DNA of 64,000 nt from Brachybacterium muris (GCF_016907455.1 NZ_JAFBCB010000001.1:248001-312000), one strand, 5' to 3'. Shown: positions 24,647 through 33,497, counted from the stretch's first letter. The notes: generated by a model not told the origin, from the letters alone. Numbers and translations: made by a program.

Positions 24647-25448
24647 GCTGCTGGCCCTGAGTGAGGGGCTGGCCAGGGTTGGGGGGCTGACCAGGGTTGA
24701 GGGGCTGAGGGCCCGTCCGGTTCTGCTGCCACCACAGGGCGGCCTGCACCCGTGAGTCCAGCTGCAGCTTCGCCAGCGCATGGGACAGGTGGGTCTTCAC
24801 GGTCGTGATCTCCACGAACAGTTCCGAGGCGATCTGCTGATTGGACAGCCCCTGTGCCACCAGCGCCAGCACGTCCTCCTCCCGGCGGGTGAGTGAGGGG
24901 ACGTGGGCCGACGAGCCCGAGGAGGCCGACGAGCCCGCGGAAGCCACGGGGACAGCGCCTCCAGCGCGGGCGCCCGCTGCCTCCGGCTCCTCGGCCTGCG
25001 CAATCCCCGCCGTGTGGCCACCGCCGCGCAGCGCCGCCACCACGGCCTTCGTCGCAGCTACCGACAGCACCGAATCGCCGCGGTGCACATCCCGCACCGC
25101 CTGCAGGATCCGAGCCGGGTCCTCAGTCTTGACCAGGTAGCCGTCGGCACCCGCAGCGAGTGCCCCCAGCACGAACTCGTCCAGGTCGAAACCGGAGATC
25201 ACCAGCACGTTCGCGCCCGTCTCGCGCAGGCGCGGTGTGATCTCGATGCCCGTGGCACCGGGCATGCGCACATCGGTGAGCACGACGTCAGGGCGCAGCA
25301 CCTGGGCGGTGCGCACCGCACTCTCGCCGTCGCTGGCCTGGCCCACCACCTCGATGTCGGGGGCAGAGCTCAGCAGGGCCACCAGGCCGGAGAGCACAGC
25401 GGGATGGTCATCGGCCACCACCACGCGGATCGGGGCGGGGGCGGTCAT
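24609..25448 (-). CDS. NarL/LuxR-family response regulator
   Basis: This 279-residue DNA-binding regulator is partnered by the kinase gene upstream. The receiver domain (about 5-125) has DD at 13-14 and phospho-acceptor D59 (VVLTDVRMPG). After an unusually long Ala/Gly/Ser/Glu linker (about 145-185) comes a LuxR HTH (SLTRREEDVLALVAQGLSNQ, then SELFVEITTVKTHL). The C-terminus adds a Pro/Gln repeat tail (PLNPGQPPNPGQPLTQGQ) not found in typical family members, and this tail overlaps the convergent small gene by 38 bp. The start overlaps the kinase stop by 4 bp (ATGA). Confidence 0.9.
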   Translation of the reverse strand: MTAPAPIRVVVADDHPAVLSGLVALLSSAPDIEVVGQASDGESAVRTAQVLRPDVVLTDVRMPGATGIEITPRLRETGANVLVISGFDLDEFVLGALAAGADGYLVKTEDPARILQAVRDVHRGDSVLSVAATKAVVAALRGGGHTAGIAQAEEPEAAGARAGGAVPVASAGSSASSGSSAHVPSLTRREEDVLALVAQGLSNQQIASELFVEITTVKTHLSHALAKLQLDSRVQAALWWQQNRTGPQPLNPGQPPNPGQPLTQGQQLSPGPRPSGRRR

Positions 25449-26872
25449 GCGGGAACCTCCTGGTCAGGATGGGCAGCGAGCGCGCTGGCGGGGCGGGCGG
25501 GCAGTCGGGCCTCGACCCGCCAGGTGTCGGGCGACGCGGGAGGCACGTCACGGGTGACCCCGGCATGGGCGGGTGCGGAGCGACCGGGCCCGGGGTGGAC
25601 GGGCCCGGCATGGGCGGTGCCGCCGACTGCCGCGGCCCGGTGGCCGATCGCGCCGATGCCCAGCCCGGTGCCGACGCCCAGTCCGGTATTGGTCCCGGTG
25701 TCCGTCTCGGCCCGGTCGCCGATCCGGTTCTCCAGCACCAGGTGCACCACGGGCGTGGCACCGTCGACGCCTGCCGGCGCGCCCACCTCGGCCGGGACGT
25801 GCGCCTCCAGTCCTGCCGGTTCGAACGCCACCCGCAGCGAGATCGGGGTCTGCCCGTGCCGCACCGCGTTGGTGACCGCCTCCGAGGCGATCCGCAGCAG
25901 AGCAGCCTGCACCGACGGGTCCACCTGCTCCGGATCCGACACCGCCGGGTCGATCCGCGCCGTCAGGTGGGGGTCCCGCCCGCGCAGGCGCGCGGTGAGC
26001 GAGCCCCAGTCCAGCGTGGCTTGCGGCAGGGACCCGGGCTCCTCGGTGGACAGCACCGTGATCATCGACTGCAGGTCCCGCAGGGCTGCCTTCGCCGAAT
26101 CGCGAGCGGTCAGCAGGGAGTTGTCGCGCGCACCGGCATCCTCCAGCGATGAGGCCAGCGACGTGTGCAGGGCGACAGCGCTGAGGTGGCCGGCGATCAC
26201 GTCGTGCAGGTCGTGGGCGATGCGGCGCCTCTCGCCCTCCACTGCGCGGGCCTGACGGGTCTGCGCCAGGTCCTGCTGGGAGCGTGCCAGGGCCGTTGCG
26301 GACCGGGCCAGTGCTTCCGCGGTGCGGCGCGCCTCCCGGTGATGGCGCACCTCCCAGCCCCACAGCAGCGGGGTGAGCGTCACCAGCGCGACCACGATCA
26401 TCACCACGAACACCAGCTCCACCGAGCCGGTCGCCACGGCTGCCACCAGCAGCGCCGCCACCGAGGCCGCGATCGCGACGCCGGTGGTGGCCCTTGCCAG
26501 TTGTCGTGAACCGTGGATCACCGGCGTGAACAGCGCCTCGAACAGCAGCACGTACGCGGTGATCTGCCCGCCGGCGATTGCTTCGGCCAGGCTCGCCAGC
26601 CCCGTGACCACCAGCGTCACCACCGGGGCCCGACGACGCCACATCGTGGCCGCCGCTGCCACCAGCATCAGCGGCAGCGACACCTCCAGTCCCCACGACT
26701 GGGTGAGGAACCCACTGTTGCTGATGCCCGAGAACGCCAGCACCACAGCGAGCAACGCGTATCCGACCGCCACCAGCACGTCGCGCGCCTCGATGCGGGG
26801 GCGGGGCGGCCTATCGGTCGCGGCGTCGGCGTCGCGCGGTCCGGCCGTCTCGGGCGCTGCGGGGGAGGGCAT
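25445..26872 (-). CDS. NarL-type sensor histidine kinase
   Basis: This 475-residue kinase pairs with the adjacent LuxR-type regulator. The N-terminal half has about five transmembrane helices (31-172) with little extracytoplasmic sequence, then a coiled stretch. The HisKA_3 dimerisation motif RRRIAHDLHDVIAGHLS follows, with phospho-acceptor H223. The ATPase domain shows the N-box SEAVTNAVRH. Its G-box region is expanded by low-complexity inserts (repeats of TGTNTGLGVGTGLGIG, and a Pro/His/Gly segment), so the ATP lid is unusual but the GLGIGAIGHRA core remains. The stop overlaps the regulator start, confirming a single operon. Confidence 0.88.
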   Translation of the reverse strand: MPSPAAPETAGPRDADAATDRPPRPRIEARDVLVAVGYALLAVVLAFSGISNSGFLTQSWGLEVSLPLMLVAAAATMWRRRAPVVTLVVTGLASLAEAIAGGQITAYVLLFEALFTPVIHGSRQLARATTGVAIAASVAALLVAAVATGSVELVFVVMIVVALVTLTPLLWGWEVRHHREARRTAEALARSATALARSQQDLAQTRQARAVEGERRRIAHDLHDVIAGHLSAVALHTSLASSLEDAGARDNSLLTARDSAKAALRDLQSMITVLSTEEPGSLPQATLDWGSLTARLRGRDPHLTARIDPAVSDPEQVDPSVQAALLRIASEAVTNAVRHGQTPISLRVAFEPAGLEAHVPAEVGAPAGVDGATPVVHLVLENRIGDRAETDTGTNTGLGVGTGLGIGAIGHRAAAVGGTAHAGPVHPGPGRSAPAHAGVTRDVPPASPDTWRVEARLPARPASALAAHPDQEVPA

Positions 26873-26964
26873 GCCCAGAGACTACGGCGCGACAGGGGTG
26901 CCGCCGGGGCCGAGACGCTTTCCAGCACCTTCGGATGACGCCCCGGCGCGGCGACGGCGGAAGC

Positions 26965-27714
26965 ATGGACGGCATGGAATCGACGCTCGACGCAGCAGGC
27001 CCCGTGGGCCTGGCCGTGCTGGCCCTGGTGGACGCCACCTCCATGGGCACCCTGGTGATCCCACTGATCCTGCTGGTTGCCGGCGACGGCGGTGCTCGTC
27101 GCGTGGCCGGCCGCACCCTGTTGTACCTGGCCGTGATCGGTGTGTTCTACCTGCTGCTGGGGATCGCGCTGCTGGCCGGTCTGCTGCCGCTGATGGAGCA
27201 CCTGGGGCACCTGCTGCGCACGCCCGCGGTGATGCTGGCGCTGGCGGTGATCGGGGTGCTGCTGGTGGTCTGGTCCTTCCACATCGACCCCGCCGCCATC
27301 CGCAAGCGCGGCGGGGACCCGGAGGCATCGGCCCGGCGCTGGACCCATCGAGCCCGTCAAGCCGCGGGCCGCCCGCTGCTGCTGATCGGCCTGGCCCTGC
27401 TGGCCGGAGTGATCGAAGCGGCCTCGATGATCCCGTACCTGGCCGCGATGGGGATCATCGCCGACATGGGCGTGGGGCTCGGCACCGGGGCCCTGATCCT
27501 CGTGGGCTACTGCGCGCTGATGATCGCCCCGGCCGCAATACTGGCCGGGGTGCGGGCAGCCCTGGGCGGCAGGGCGGACCGGCTGATGGACCGCCTGCAC
27601 AGCTGGGCGGTGAAGAACGCCTCCAGTGCCTTCTCCTGGGCGATCGGCATCATTGGCGTGATCATCCTGATCAACACTGCCGTGCCCGCGCTGGACGCGC
27701 TCGGGGCGGGATGA
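26965..27714 (+). CDS. GAP/Sap-family (LysE-like) membrane protein
   Basis: This 249-residue integral membrane protein has six hydrophobic segments (about 12-33, 43-65, 75-95, 132-150, 160-185 and 222-242), two sets of three separated by a cytoplasmic loop rich in Arg (WSFHIDPAAIRKRGGDPEASA). The layout fits the GAP family related to sulfolipid-addressing proteins and LysE-type transporters. The transported substrate is unknown. ATG at 26965 is preferred to 26935 since it places the first helix near the N-terminus. It is divergent from the kinase gene. Confidence 0.82.
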   Translation: MDGMESTLDAAGPVGLAVLALVDATSMGTLVIPLILLVAGDGGARRVAGRTLLYLAVIGVFYLLLGIALLAGLLPLMEHLGHLLRTPAVMLALAVIGVLLVVWSFHIDPAAIRKRGGDPEASARRWTHRARQAAGRPLLLIGLALLAGVIEAASMIPYLAAMGIIADMGVGLGTGALILVGYCALMIAPAAILAGVRAALGGRADRLMDRLHSWAVKNASSAFSWAIGIIGVIILINTAVPALDALGAG

Positions 27715-27758
27715 TCGGCAGGGCAGGGAGGCGTGACGGGCAGGGGGCGGGGCCAGTA

Positions 27759-27880
27759 GTGACGGGCAGGGGTGGGGCCAGTAGTAACGGGCAGGGGACG
27801 GGACGAGCAGTGACGGGCAGGGGTGGGGCCAGTAGTAACGGGCAGGGGACGGGACGAGCAGTGACGGGCAGGGGTGGGGT
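27759..27880. repeat. 51-bp tandem repeat, two full copies and a part
   Basis: Copies start at 27759, 27810 and 27861, each beginning GTGACGGGCAGGGGTGGGG; the third stops after about 20 bases. Each unit is itself made of shorter ACGGGCAGGGG sub-repeats, which also occur once just before the array. It is G-rich on the plus strand and lies between a membrane protein gene and the sugar importer operon. Confidence 0.9.
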
Positions 27881-27928
27881 AACGGACACAGAGGGGGTGC
27901 GGCAGGGCGGGCCAGTGGTCAGCCCGCG

Positions 27929-27990
27929 CGGTGAGTGGACTCTGGTGGCTCTTTCTCGGGCCGCTTTCGACCACCAGCGTCCACTCACCG
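27929..27990. terminator. 20-bp inverted repeat (GTGAGTGGAC family)
   Basis: CGGTGAGTGGACTCTGGTGG (27929-27948) and its reverse complement (27971-27990) match at 19 of 20 positions around a 22-base loop. A related element lies at 43231-43320. It probably acts as a terminator or REP-like element; the 443-bp gap from 27715 to 28157 contains no gene besides it and the tandem repeat. Confidence 0.65.
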
Positions 27991-28157
27991 ATGCGGCACG
28001 GTGAGATGCCGCGAGCAGGAACGGGGAAGCTGTCCTCAAGCCGGCGCCCGACCGGATGCTCGGGCCCGTGACAGGCCCCTTGGTGATGCAGTGCACTACG
28101 GTGGACAGTCCCTGGTCGACGCAGGCCGGGGCCCGCCCCACGGACGAAGGAGTCACG

Positions 28158-29441
28158 GTGCCCACACGACGATCCCTGCTGGGCCTGGCCGGGCTCACCG
28201 GCGCGGCGAGCCTGGGGGCGCTGGCCGGCTGCGGGTCCTCGGCCTCCGAAGTGGATCCTGCGCTGGGGCCCATGGCCGGCCCCGACGACTCCGGGGCGAT
28301 CACCTTCCAGATCTGGGACAAGGCGCAGGAACCGGCGATGCTGGAGATCATCGCCGCGTTCAACCAGCACTACCCGAACATCTCCGTCGCGGTGAACACC
28401 ACCGCCAACGCCAACTTCTTCGAGATGCTGCGCATCCAGGCCATCGGTGACGAACTGCCGGACCTGTTCTGGATCAACGGCCCCAACTTCGAGCTGTACG
28501 CCTCCGAGGGGATGCTGCAGGACCTCACCGGCCTGGAGGGCTTCGACCCGGCCAACTACCCACCGAACCTCAACGAGCTGTACTCCTACCAGGGTGTGCC
28601 GTACGCCGTTCCCAAGGACTTCGACACCATCGGCCTCTGGTACAACCGCGAGCTGCTGCACCGCGCAGGCGTAGACGAGCCCACCGGGTCGTGGACCTGG
28701 CAGGAGTACCGCGACGCCTCCGAGATCGTCACCCGGGCGCTGGGCTCCGAGCAGATCTGGGGGAACTCCGGCGGCATCTGGCCCCAGGCCTACATCTACC
28801 CCCTGGTCATGCAGGCAGGCGGTGAGATCCTGCTGGACGACAAGACGAAGTCCGGCTATGACTCCCCGGCCGCGATCGAGGCGTTCCACTTCTTGGAGGG
28901 CATGGTGGCGGACAAGATCGCGCCCGACGTCCGCTACACCACCGAGAACGCCCCCGCGGACCTGTTCAACAGCGGCCGCGCCGCCCTGCACCAGTCCGGC
29001 AACTGGGAGGCCGCCGTGTTCAAGGACTCCCCGGTATTCGATCAGCTGGGCGTGGCCCCACTGATGCACGGCAAGCGCGAGGCCAACGTGATCCACGGGA
29101 TCGGGCAGGCGATGAACGCCCGCAGCCGCAACAAGCCCGCCGCCTCCGCGTTCCTCGCGTTCCTGGGCTCGGAGGAGGCCAACCGGATCCAGGCCGCGGC
29201 CGGTGCCGCAAACCCGGCCTTCATCGGCACCAACGACGCGTACGTGGAGTCGATCCCCGAGTTCACGCTGGACGTGTTCATCGACGCCGCCGACACGGCG
29301 ATGGCCTACCCGGCCTCGAAGAACACCGAGGCCTGGCTGCGACTGGAGGAGCTGTTCTTCCCCAAGATCGTGATGGGCGAGGTGGAGAGCGGCGCGAAGG
29401 AGCTGGCGACGAGGATGAACGAGGTGCTGGCCGATGAGTGA
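28158..29441 (+). CDS. ABC sugar transporter substrate-binding lipoprotein (family 1)
   Basis: This extracytoplasmic binding protein delivers a sugar or oligosaccharide to the importer encoded by the next two genes. The 427-residue product has a twin-arginine-like signal with lipobox (RRSLLGLAGLTGAASLG, then LAGC, C about 25). The SBP_bac_1 fold shows WDKAQEPAMLEIIAAFNQHYP, the hinge region GVPYAVPKDFDT and ligand-side tryptophans (TGSWTWQEY). GTG at 28158 has AAGGAG 5-6 bases upstream. The substrate is not evident; the surrounding NamZ, NagZ and kinase genes make an amino sugar or a galactose-type sugar plausible. Confidence 0.9.
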   Translation: MPTRRSLLGLAGLTGAASLGALAGCGSSASEVDPALGPMAGPDDSGAITFQIWDKAQEPAMLEIIAAFNQHYPNISVAVNTTANANFFEMLRIQAIGDELPDLFWINGPNFELYASEGMLQDLTGLEGFDPANYPPNLNELYSYQGVPYAVPKDFDTIGLWYNRELLHRAGVDEPTGSWTWQEYRDASEIVTRALGSEQIWGNSGGIWPQAYIYPLVMQAGGEILLDDKTKSGYDSPAAIEAFHFLEGMVADKIAPDVRYTTENAPADLFNSGRAALHQSGNWEAAVFKDSPVFDQLGVAPLMHGKREANVIHGIGQAMNARSRNKPAASAFLAFLGSEEANRIQAAAGAANPAFIGTNDAYVESIPEFTLDVFIDAADTAMAYPASKNTEAWLRLEELFFPKIVMGEVESGAKELATRMNEVLADE

Positions 29442-30345
29442 CAGAGCAGTCGAAGCTCCACGACGCAGACCCCGCAACAAGGACGGGCTTTGGCCCATCG
29501 TCTTCCTGGCCCCGCTGCTGATCGGCATCGCCGTGTTCTACTTCTGGCCGATCCTGGCCACGGTGCTGAACTCCTTCTCCACCTTCGGGCCGTTCGGCGG
29601 CCGCACCTTCGCGGGCCTGGAGAACTACGCCCAGCTGTTCCAGGACTCCTTCATCCCGCGGGCGATCCTGAACACCGCCGTGTACACCGCGATCGTGCTG
29701 CTGGGCATCCCGATCGCCATCGGGATCGCCTCCCTGCTCACGCAGAAGGGGCTGCGGTTCTCCCGCTTCTACCAGATCCTGTTCTTCCTGCCGGCGGTGT
29801 CGATGCCGGTGGCGGTGGCGCTGGTGTGGCGGATGATCTTCAACAAGGAGTTCGGGCTCGTCAACTACCTGCTGTCCCTGGTGGGCATCGAGGGCCCCTA
29901 CTGGGTGACCGCACCGTGGTGGTCGCTGCTGGCGGTGTCGATCGTGGGACTGTGGTCCAGCCTGCCGCTGGCGGTGATCATCCTGTCGGCCGGCCTGCAG
30001 GGCATCCCGCCGGAGATGTACGAGGCATCCCAGCTGGACGGCGCCGGCCCCGTGAGGCAGTTCTTCTCGATCACGGTGCCGCTGCTGACCCCCAGCATCT
30101 TCTTCCTCACCATCATCACCGCCATCAACGGCTTCCAGCTGTTCGATCTGCTGTTCGCGATGATGGGCCAGGCGAACCCCGCCATGGCCGACACCCAGTC
30201 GCTGGTGTACCTGTTCTACGCCGAGGCGTTCCGGCAGAACGACCAGGGCTACGCCTCGGTGATCGCCCTGCTGATCCTGCTGATCATCGGCCTGATCACC
30301 CTGCTGCAGTTCCGGATGCAGAGGAGGTGGGTCCACTATGAGTGA
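29434..30345 (+). CDS. ABC sugar transporter permease, MalF-like
   Basis: This 303-residue inner-membrane permease has six helices, the first at about residues 20-43, and the EAA loop (EASQLDGAGPVRQFFSITVPLL) that docks the ATPase. Its start overlaps the binding-protein gene by 8 bp, and its stop overlaps the next permease by 8 bp, so all three are one operon. No ATPase gene is present; CUT1 importers often use a shared MsiK/MalK-type ATPase encoded elsewhere. Confidence 0.92.
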   Translation: MSDRAVEAPRRRPRNKDGLWPIVFLAPLLIGIAVFYFWPILATVLNSFSTFGPFGGRTFAGLENYAQLFQDSFIPRAILNTAVYTAIVLLGIPIAIGIASLLTQKGLRFSRFYQILFFLPAVSMPVAVALVWRMIFNKEFGLVNYLLSLVGIEGPYWVTAPWWSLLAVSIVGLWSSLPLAVIILSAGLQGIPPEMYEASQLDGAGPVRQFFSITVPLLTPSIFFLTIITAINGFQLFDLLFAMMGQANPAMADTQSLVYLFYAEAFRQNDQGYASVIALLILLIIGLITLLQFRMQRRWVHYE

Positions 30346-31255
30346 GCCGACGACCGCTCCCACGACGACCCGAGCCGACGCCGCCGCAACCGCCGGTCGC
30401 CCCGGGTCGCCTGCCGATGCGAAGCGCCGCCGCGACGGACGCCCCCGCCCCCGCTACGGCACCCACGTTGTGCTGCTGATCGGTGGTCTGCTGATGGTGT
30501 TCCCGTTCCTGTGGCAGATCATCATGTCGCTGTCTACGCATGCCGAGGTCACCTCGGTGCCGCCCACCTGGATCCCGGCCGAGCCGCAGTGGGGGAACTA
30601 CCCAGCCGTGTTCGAGCAGATTCCGTTCCTGAACCAGTTCCTCAACACCGCCGCCGTGACCGTGCTGCGCGTGGTGGGGCAGCTGATCCTGTGCGCCATG
30701 GCCGGCTACGCCTTCGCCCGCATGGAGTTCCGCGGCAAGAACGTGCTGTTCGCCCTGGTGCTGTCGATCCTGATGGTGCCGTACCAGATCTACCTCATCC
30801 CGCAGTACGGGATCATCCAGCAGCTGGGCTGGCTGAACACGGTGGCCGGTATCGCCGCCCCCGGTATCTTCAGCGCCTTCGGCACCTTCCTGATGCGTCA
30901 GCACTTCATGGGCATGCCGCGCTCACTGGAGGAGGCAGCACGCCTGGACGGGGCCTCCCCATGGCAGACCTTCTGGCGGATCATGTTCCCGCTGTCCGGA
31001 TCCGCCCTCAGCGCGGTCGCCATCCTCACGGCGCTCGCCTCCTGGAACGACCTGATGTGGCCGCTGATCGTGGCCACCTATGACGACCGCACCACCCTCG
31101 CGGTGGGCCTTTCCACCTTGCAGGGCCAGTTCACCTCCAACTACCCGGTGATGATGGCCGCCAGCTTCATGGCGATGCTGCCGCTGATGATCCTGTTCAT
31201 CGTGCTGCAGCGCCGCGTGGTCGAGGGCCTGGCCCACTCCGGCATGAAGGGCTGA
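30338..31255 (+). CDS. ABC sugar transporter permease, MalG-like
   Basis: This is the second permease of the importer, 305 residues, with a disordered Thr/Ala/Pro-rich N-terminus (about 1-35) and six helices. The EAA loop is seen as EEAARLDGASPWQTFWRIMFPL. It forms a heterodimer with the preceding permease. Its stop is followed by a perfect 23-bp hairpin that ends the operon. Confidence 0.92.
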   Translation: MSEPTTAPTTTRADAAATAGRPGSPADAKRRRDGRPRPRYGTHVVLLIGGLLMVFPFLWQIIMSLSTHAEVTSVPPTWIPAEPQWGNYPAVFEQIPFLNQFLNTAAVTVLRVVGQLILCAMAGYAFARMEFRGKNVLFALVLSILMVPYQIYLIPQYGIIQQLGWLNTVAGIAAPGIFSAFGTFLMRQHFMGMPRSLEEAARLDGASPWQTFWRIMFPLSGSALSAVAILTALASWNDLMWPLIVATYDDRTTLAVGLSTLQGQFTSNYPVMMAASFMAMLPLMILFIVLQRRVVEGLAHSGMKG

Positions 31256-31308
31256 GACAGGACCCAGTAGGCCCGCTGCACTGGCCTGCCGCACTGGCCC
31301 ACCTCATG

Positions 31309-31368
31309 ACGACATGGACGTTTCCGTTCCACCAGAGTGCGATCCTGGAACGGAAACGTCCATGTCGT
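31309..31368. terminator. perfect 23-bp inverted repeat, bidirectional terminator
   Basis: The arms 31309-31331 and 31346-31368 are exactly complementary over 23 bp, with a 14-base loop. The left arm starts ACGACATGGACG. It lies between the importer operon and the convergent aldolase gene, 15 bp from the aldolase stop. Such length and perfection exceed ordinary terminators. Confidence 0.85.
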
Positions 31369-31382
31369 ACAGCCTGCCGGGA

Positions 31383-31985
31383 TCAGCCCTGGGCAGCGTC
31401 CTTGAACAGCCGGATCAGCCGCTCGGCCTCCCCGGTGCCCGCCTCACGGCCTGCCCTCATCCACTTGCGGGTGTCCACCACGGTGGGGTTCGCCTCCAGG
31501 AACTCCCGCACCGCTCCGGTGTACACCTTGTTCAGGTGGGTGGACACGTTGATCTTGGTCATCCCCGCCCGGATCGCGGCCTGGATGTTCTCGTCGGCCA
31601 CACCGGAGGAGCCGTGCAGCACCAGCGGAACCGGCACCTCCGCGGCGATCGCGGAGATCAGCTGCTCGTCCAGGGCGGCGGTGCGCTCGGTCATCGCGTG
31701 CGAGGAGCCCACGGCCACGGCCATCAGGTCCACCCCGGTGTCGGCCACGAAGCGGGCGGCATCGGCCGGGTCGGTGCGGGCCGACGGATCGTGCACGCCG
31801 TCCTTGCCGCCCACCTCACCGAGCTCGGCCTCCACGCTCACACCCAGCTCGTGGGCGGCCTTGACGACCTCGGCGGCGAGGCGGAAGCTCTCGGCGTTCT
31901 CCAGGTGGATCACGTTGAACGCGGCCAGGCCGTGGCCGGCCTCGCGGGCGCGAGCAGCAACGGGGGCGAGCGGGCTCAGGGGCAT
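31383..31985 (-). pseudogene. class II tagatose/fructose-bisphosphate aldolase with an internal deletion
   Basis: Intact aldolases of the GatY/KbaY/FbaA type are about 280 residues; this one is 200. Residues 1-31 (MPLSPLAPVAARA... to FNVIHLENAE) match the N-terminus. The text then jumps to SFRLAAEVVKAAHELGVSVEAELGEVGG, which in the family lies about 80 residues further on. The missing part holds the barrel strands with the catalytic Asp and first zinc-binding His (the LDH motif). The remaining metal and phosphate sites, SSHAMT and VLHGSSG with GMTKINVST, are intact. The frame is open, so a protein may be made but should lack aldolase activity. Its start overlaps the kinase stop by one base (TGATG). 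Confidence 0.85.
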
Positions 31986-33109
31986 CAGATCTCCTCGATC
32001 GTGACGGTGGGTTCGAGCTGATCGATCAGCTCCAGGTCGATCTCCCCGGCGACGGGGCGGGTCACGGCGCTGGCGCCGACGGCGACGGCCCGGCGCAGAG
32101 CGATGGGCAGGTCGGTGCGGCCCAGCAGCACGGTGGAGGCCAGAGCCGCGACCACCGAGTCGCCGGCCCCGGTGGGGTTGCCGTCCAGAGCCTGGGGCAG
32201 ACGGGCCCGCCAGGCGCGGACCGTCGTGGCAGCGGTGCGGTCGACGGAGGCGGTATCTACGGGGGCGGAACCCGCAGGGGCGCCGGCCTCCGCACGCTGC
32301 AGGCCCAGCATCCCCTCCCCGCCGAGGGAGCACACCACGGTGCCGGCACCCAGTTCGCACAGGGCGCGGGCGGCATCCAGAGCAGTGGACTCGCCGGTGG
32401 CCTCCATCGCTTTCTCGGCGTTGGGCTTCAGCACGGTGGCGCCGGCGCGGGCCGCCGTGAGCAGTCCGGGGCCGGAGGTGTCCACCAGGACGGGGCGGCC
32501 GGTCTCGCGGATCGCCGCGATCAGGGTGGCGAGGTCCTCGCCGCTCATGCCCCCGGGCAGGGAGCCGCTGATGGTGACGGCCTCGATCGGGGGGATGGCG
32601 CCGGTCAGCAGAGCGCCCACGTCGGCCAGCAGCTGCTGCACCTCGGCAGCACTGAGCTGCGGACCGGGCTCATACAGCCCGGTGGCGCCGTTAGCATCCA
32701 CCACGGCGAGGGTGCGGCGGGTGGTGCCGTCGATCCACGTCCAGGCTTGGCGCAGCAGGGGATCGGCCTGCGCGGGGGCGTGGGCTGAGTCGGTACCGGC
32801 ATCGGCGGTGCCGGCTGCGTTGGCGTCGGCTGCGTCGGCATTGTCTGTGGCGGCGTCGTCGGCATCGGGAGTGCCGGGGCGCCCGGCCGTGGCCGCCAGC
32901 CGCCGGCGCAGCTCGTCGCCGGCGGGCCCGCCCAGGGGGCCGGCGCAGGTCACGGGCTCGCCCAGCTGGGCCAGCACCTTGGCGACGTTGACGCCCTTGC
33001 CGCCGGCCTCAGTGCGCACCTCCCGCACCCGGTTCACCTCGTGCAGGCGCGTGTCGTCGACCGTGTAGGTGACGTCCAGGGCGGGGTTCGGGGTGATGGC
33101 GAGGATCAT
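31985..33109 (-). CDS. 1-phosphofructokinase/tagatose-6-phosphate kinase family (PfkB)
   Basis: This 374-residue sugar-phosphate kinase would make a bisphosphate for the adjacent aldolase. The N-terminus MILAITPNPALDVTY and RTEAGGKGVNVAKVLAQLG are LacC/FruK-type. The ATP site and catalytic base lie in NPTGAGDSVVAALAS. Two Ala/Asp/Thr-rich insertions (about residues 76-112 and 285-305) enlarge it beyond the usual 310 residues and are probably surface loops. The ATG at 33109 gives the canonical start and overlaps the end of a small upstream frame (ATGA). With the aldolase broken, any product would need another route. Confidence 0.88.
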   Translation of the reverse strand: MILAITPNPALDVTYTVDDTRLHEVNRVREVRTEAGGKGVNVAKVLAQLGEPVTCAGPLGGPAGDELRRRLAATAGRPGTPDADDAATDNADAADANAAGTADAGTDSAHAPAQADPLLRQAWTWIDGTTRRTLAVVDANGATGLYEPGPQLSAAEVQQLLADVGALLTGAIPPIEAVTISGSLPGGMSGEDLATLIAAIRETGRPVLVDTSGPGLLTAARAGATVLKPNAEKAMEATGESTALDAARALCELGAGTVVCSLGGEGMLGLQRAEAGAPAGSAPVDTASVDRTAATTVRAWRARLPQALDGNPTGAGDSVVAALASTVLLGRTDLPIALRRAVAVGASAVTRPVAGEIDLELIDQLEPTVTIEEI

Positions 33110-33318
33110 CGCGCCGCCTCGTGATCCGCGGGGCCAGGGGTCTTGTCGGTCGCGGGCCAGGTCCACCACAGCGCGTGCCGCAGGACGGCCGCCATCGGTG
33201 GTGACCAGGGCGTGCGCGTCATGGTCGATCTGCTCGGCGAAGCGTCGGCCGATGGCGGAGGCCGAGGAGTGCTGCGTGCGGCGGCCGAGCGACCCCGTGG
33301 TCGCCCACCTGCGGCCAC
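33106..33318 (-). CDS. possible remnant or small gene coupled to the kinase
   Basis: A 70-codon frame ends LRHALWWTWPATDKTPGPADHEAAR, with its TGA overlapping the kinase ATG (ATGA), the arrangement seen in real operons here. The last 25 residues look protein-like, and the N-terminal part does not. It may be the tail of a lost upstream gene of the sugar pathway. The rest of the gap to the DeoR gene (33319-33497) shows no gene and probably holds divergent promoters. Confidence 0.3.
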   Translation of the reverse strand: MAAGGRPRGRSAAARSTPRPPPSADASPSRSTMTRTPWSPPMAAVLRHALWWTWPATDKTPGPADHEAAR

Positions 33319-33497
33319 GGCGCGCGTCCACGCGCAGCAGGACGACGTGTCTACGAGGCTTTCCTGGACCCCTGCCCAAGATCATTCATGAGCGAACGGG
33401 CCCGGAAGCGGCATCCACGAGCAGAACACGGCCTATCATTTGATGACGGAAGAATGCGCTGAGAACCGATGTGCGCTCCGGGATCGGGAGGGCAAGG

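Noticed and set aside
27759-27880. CRISPR-like array
   Set aside because: The repeats are contiguous 51-bp tandem copies without unique spacers, and no cas gene is near.
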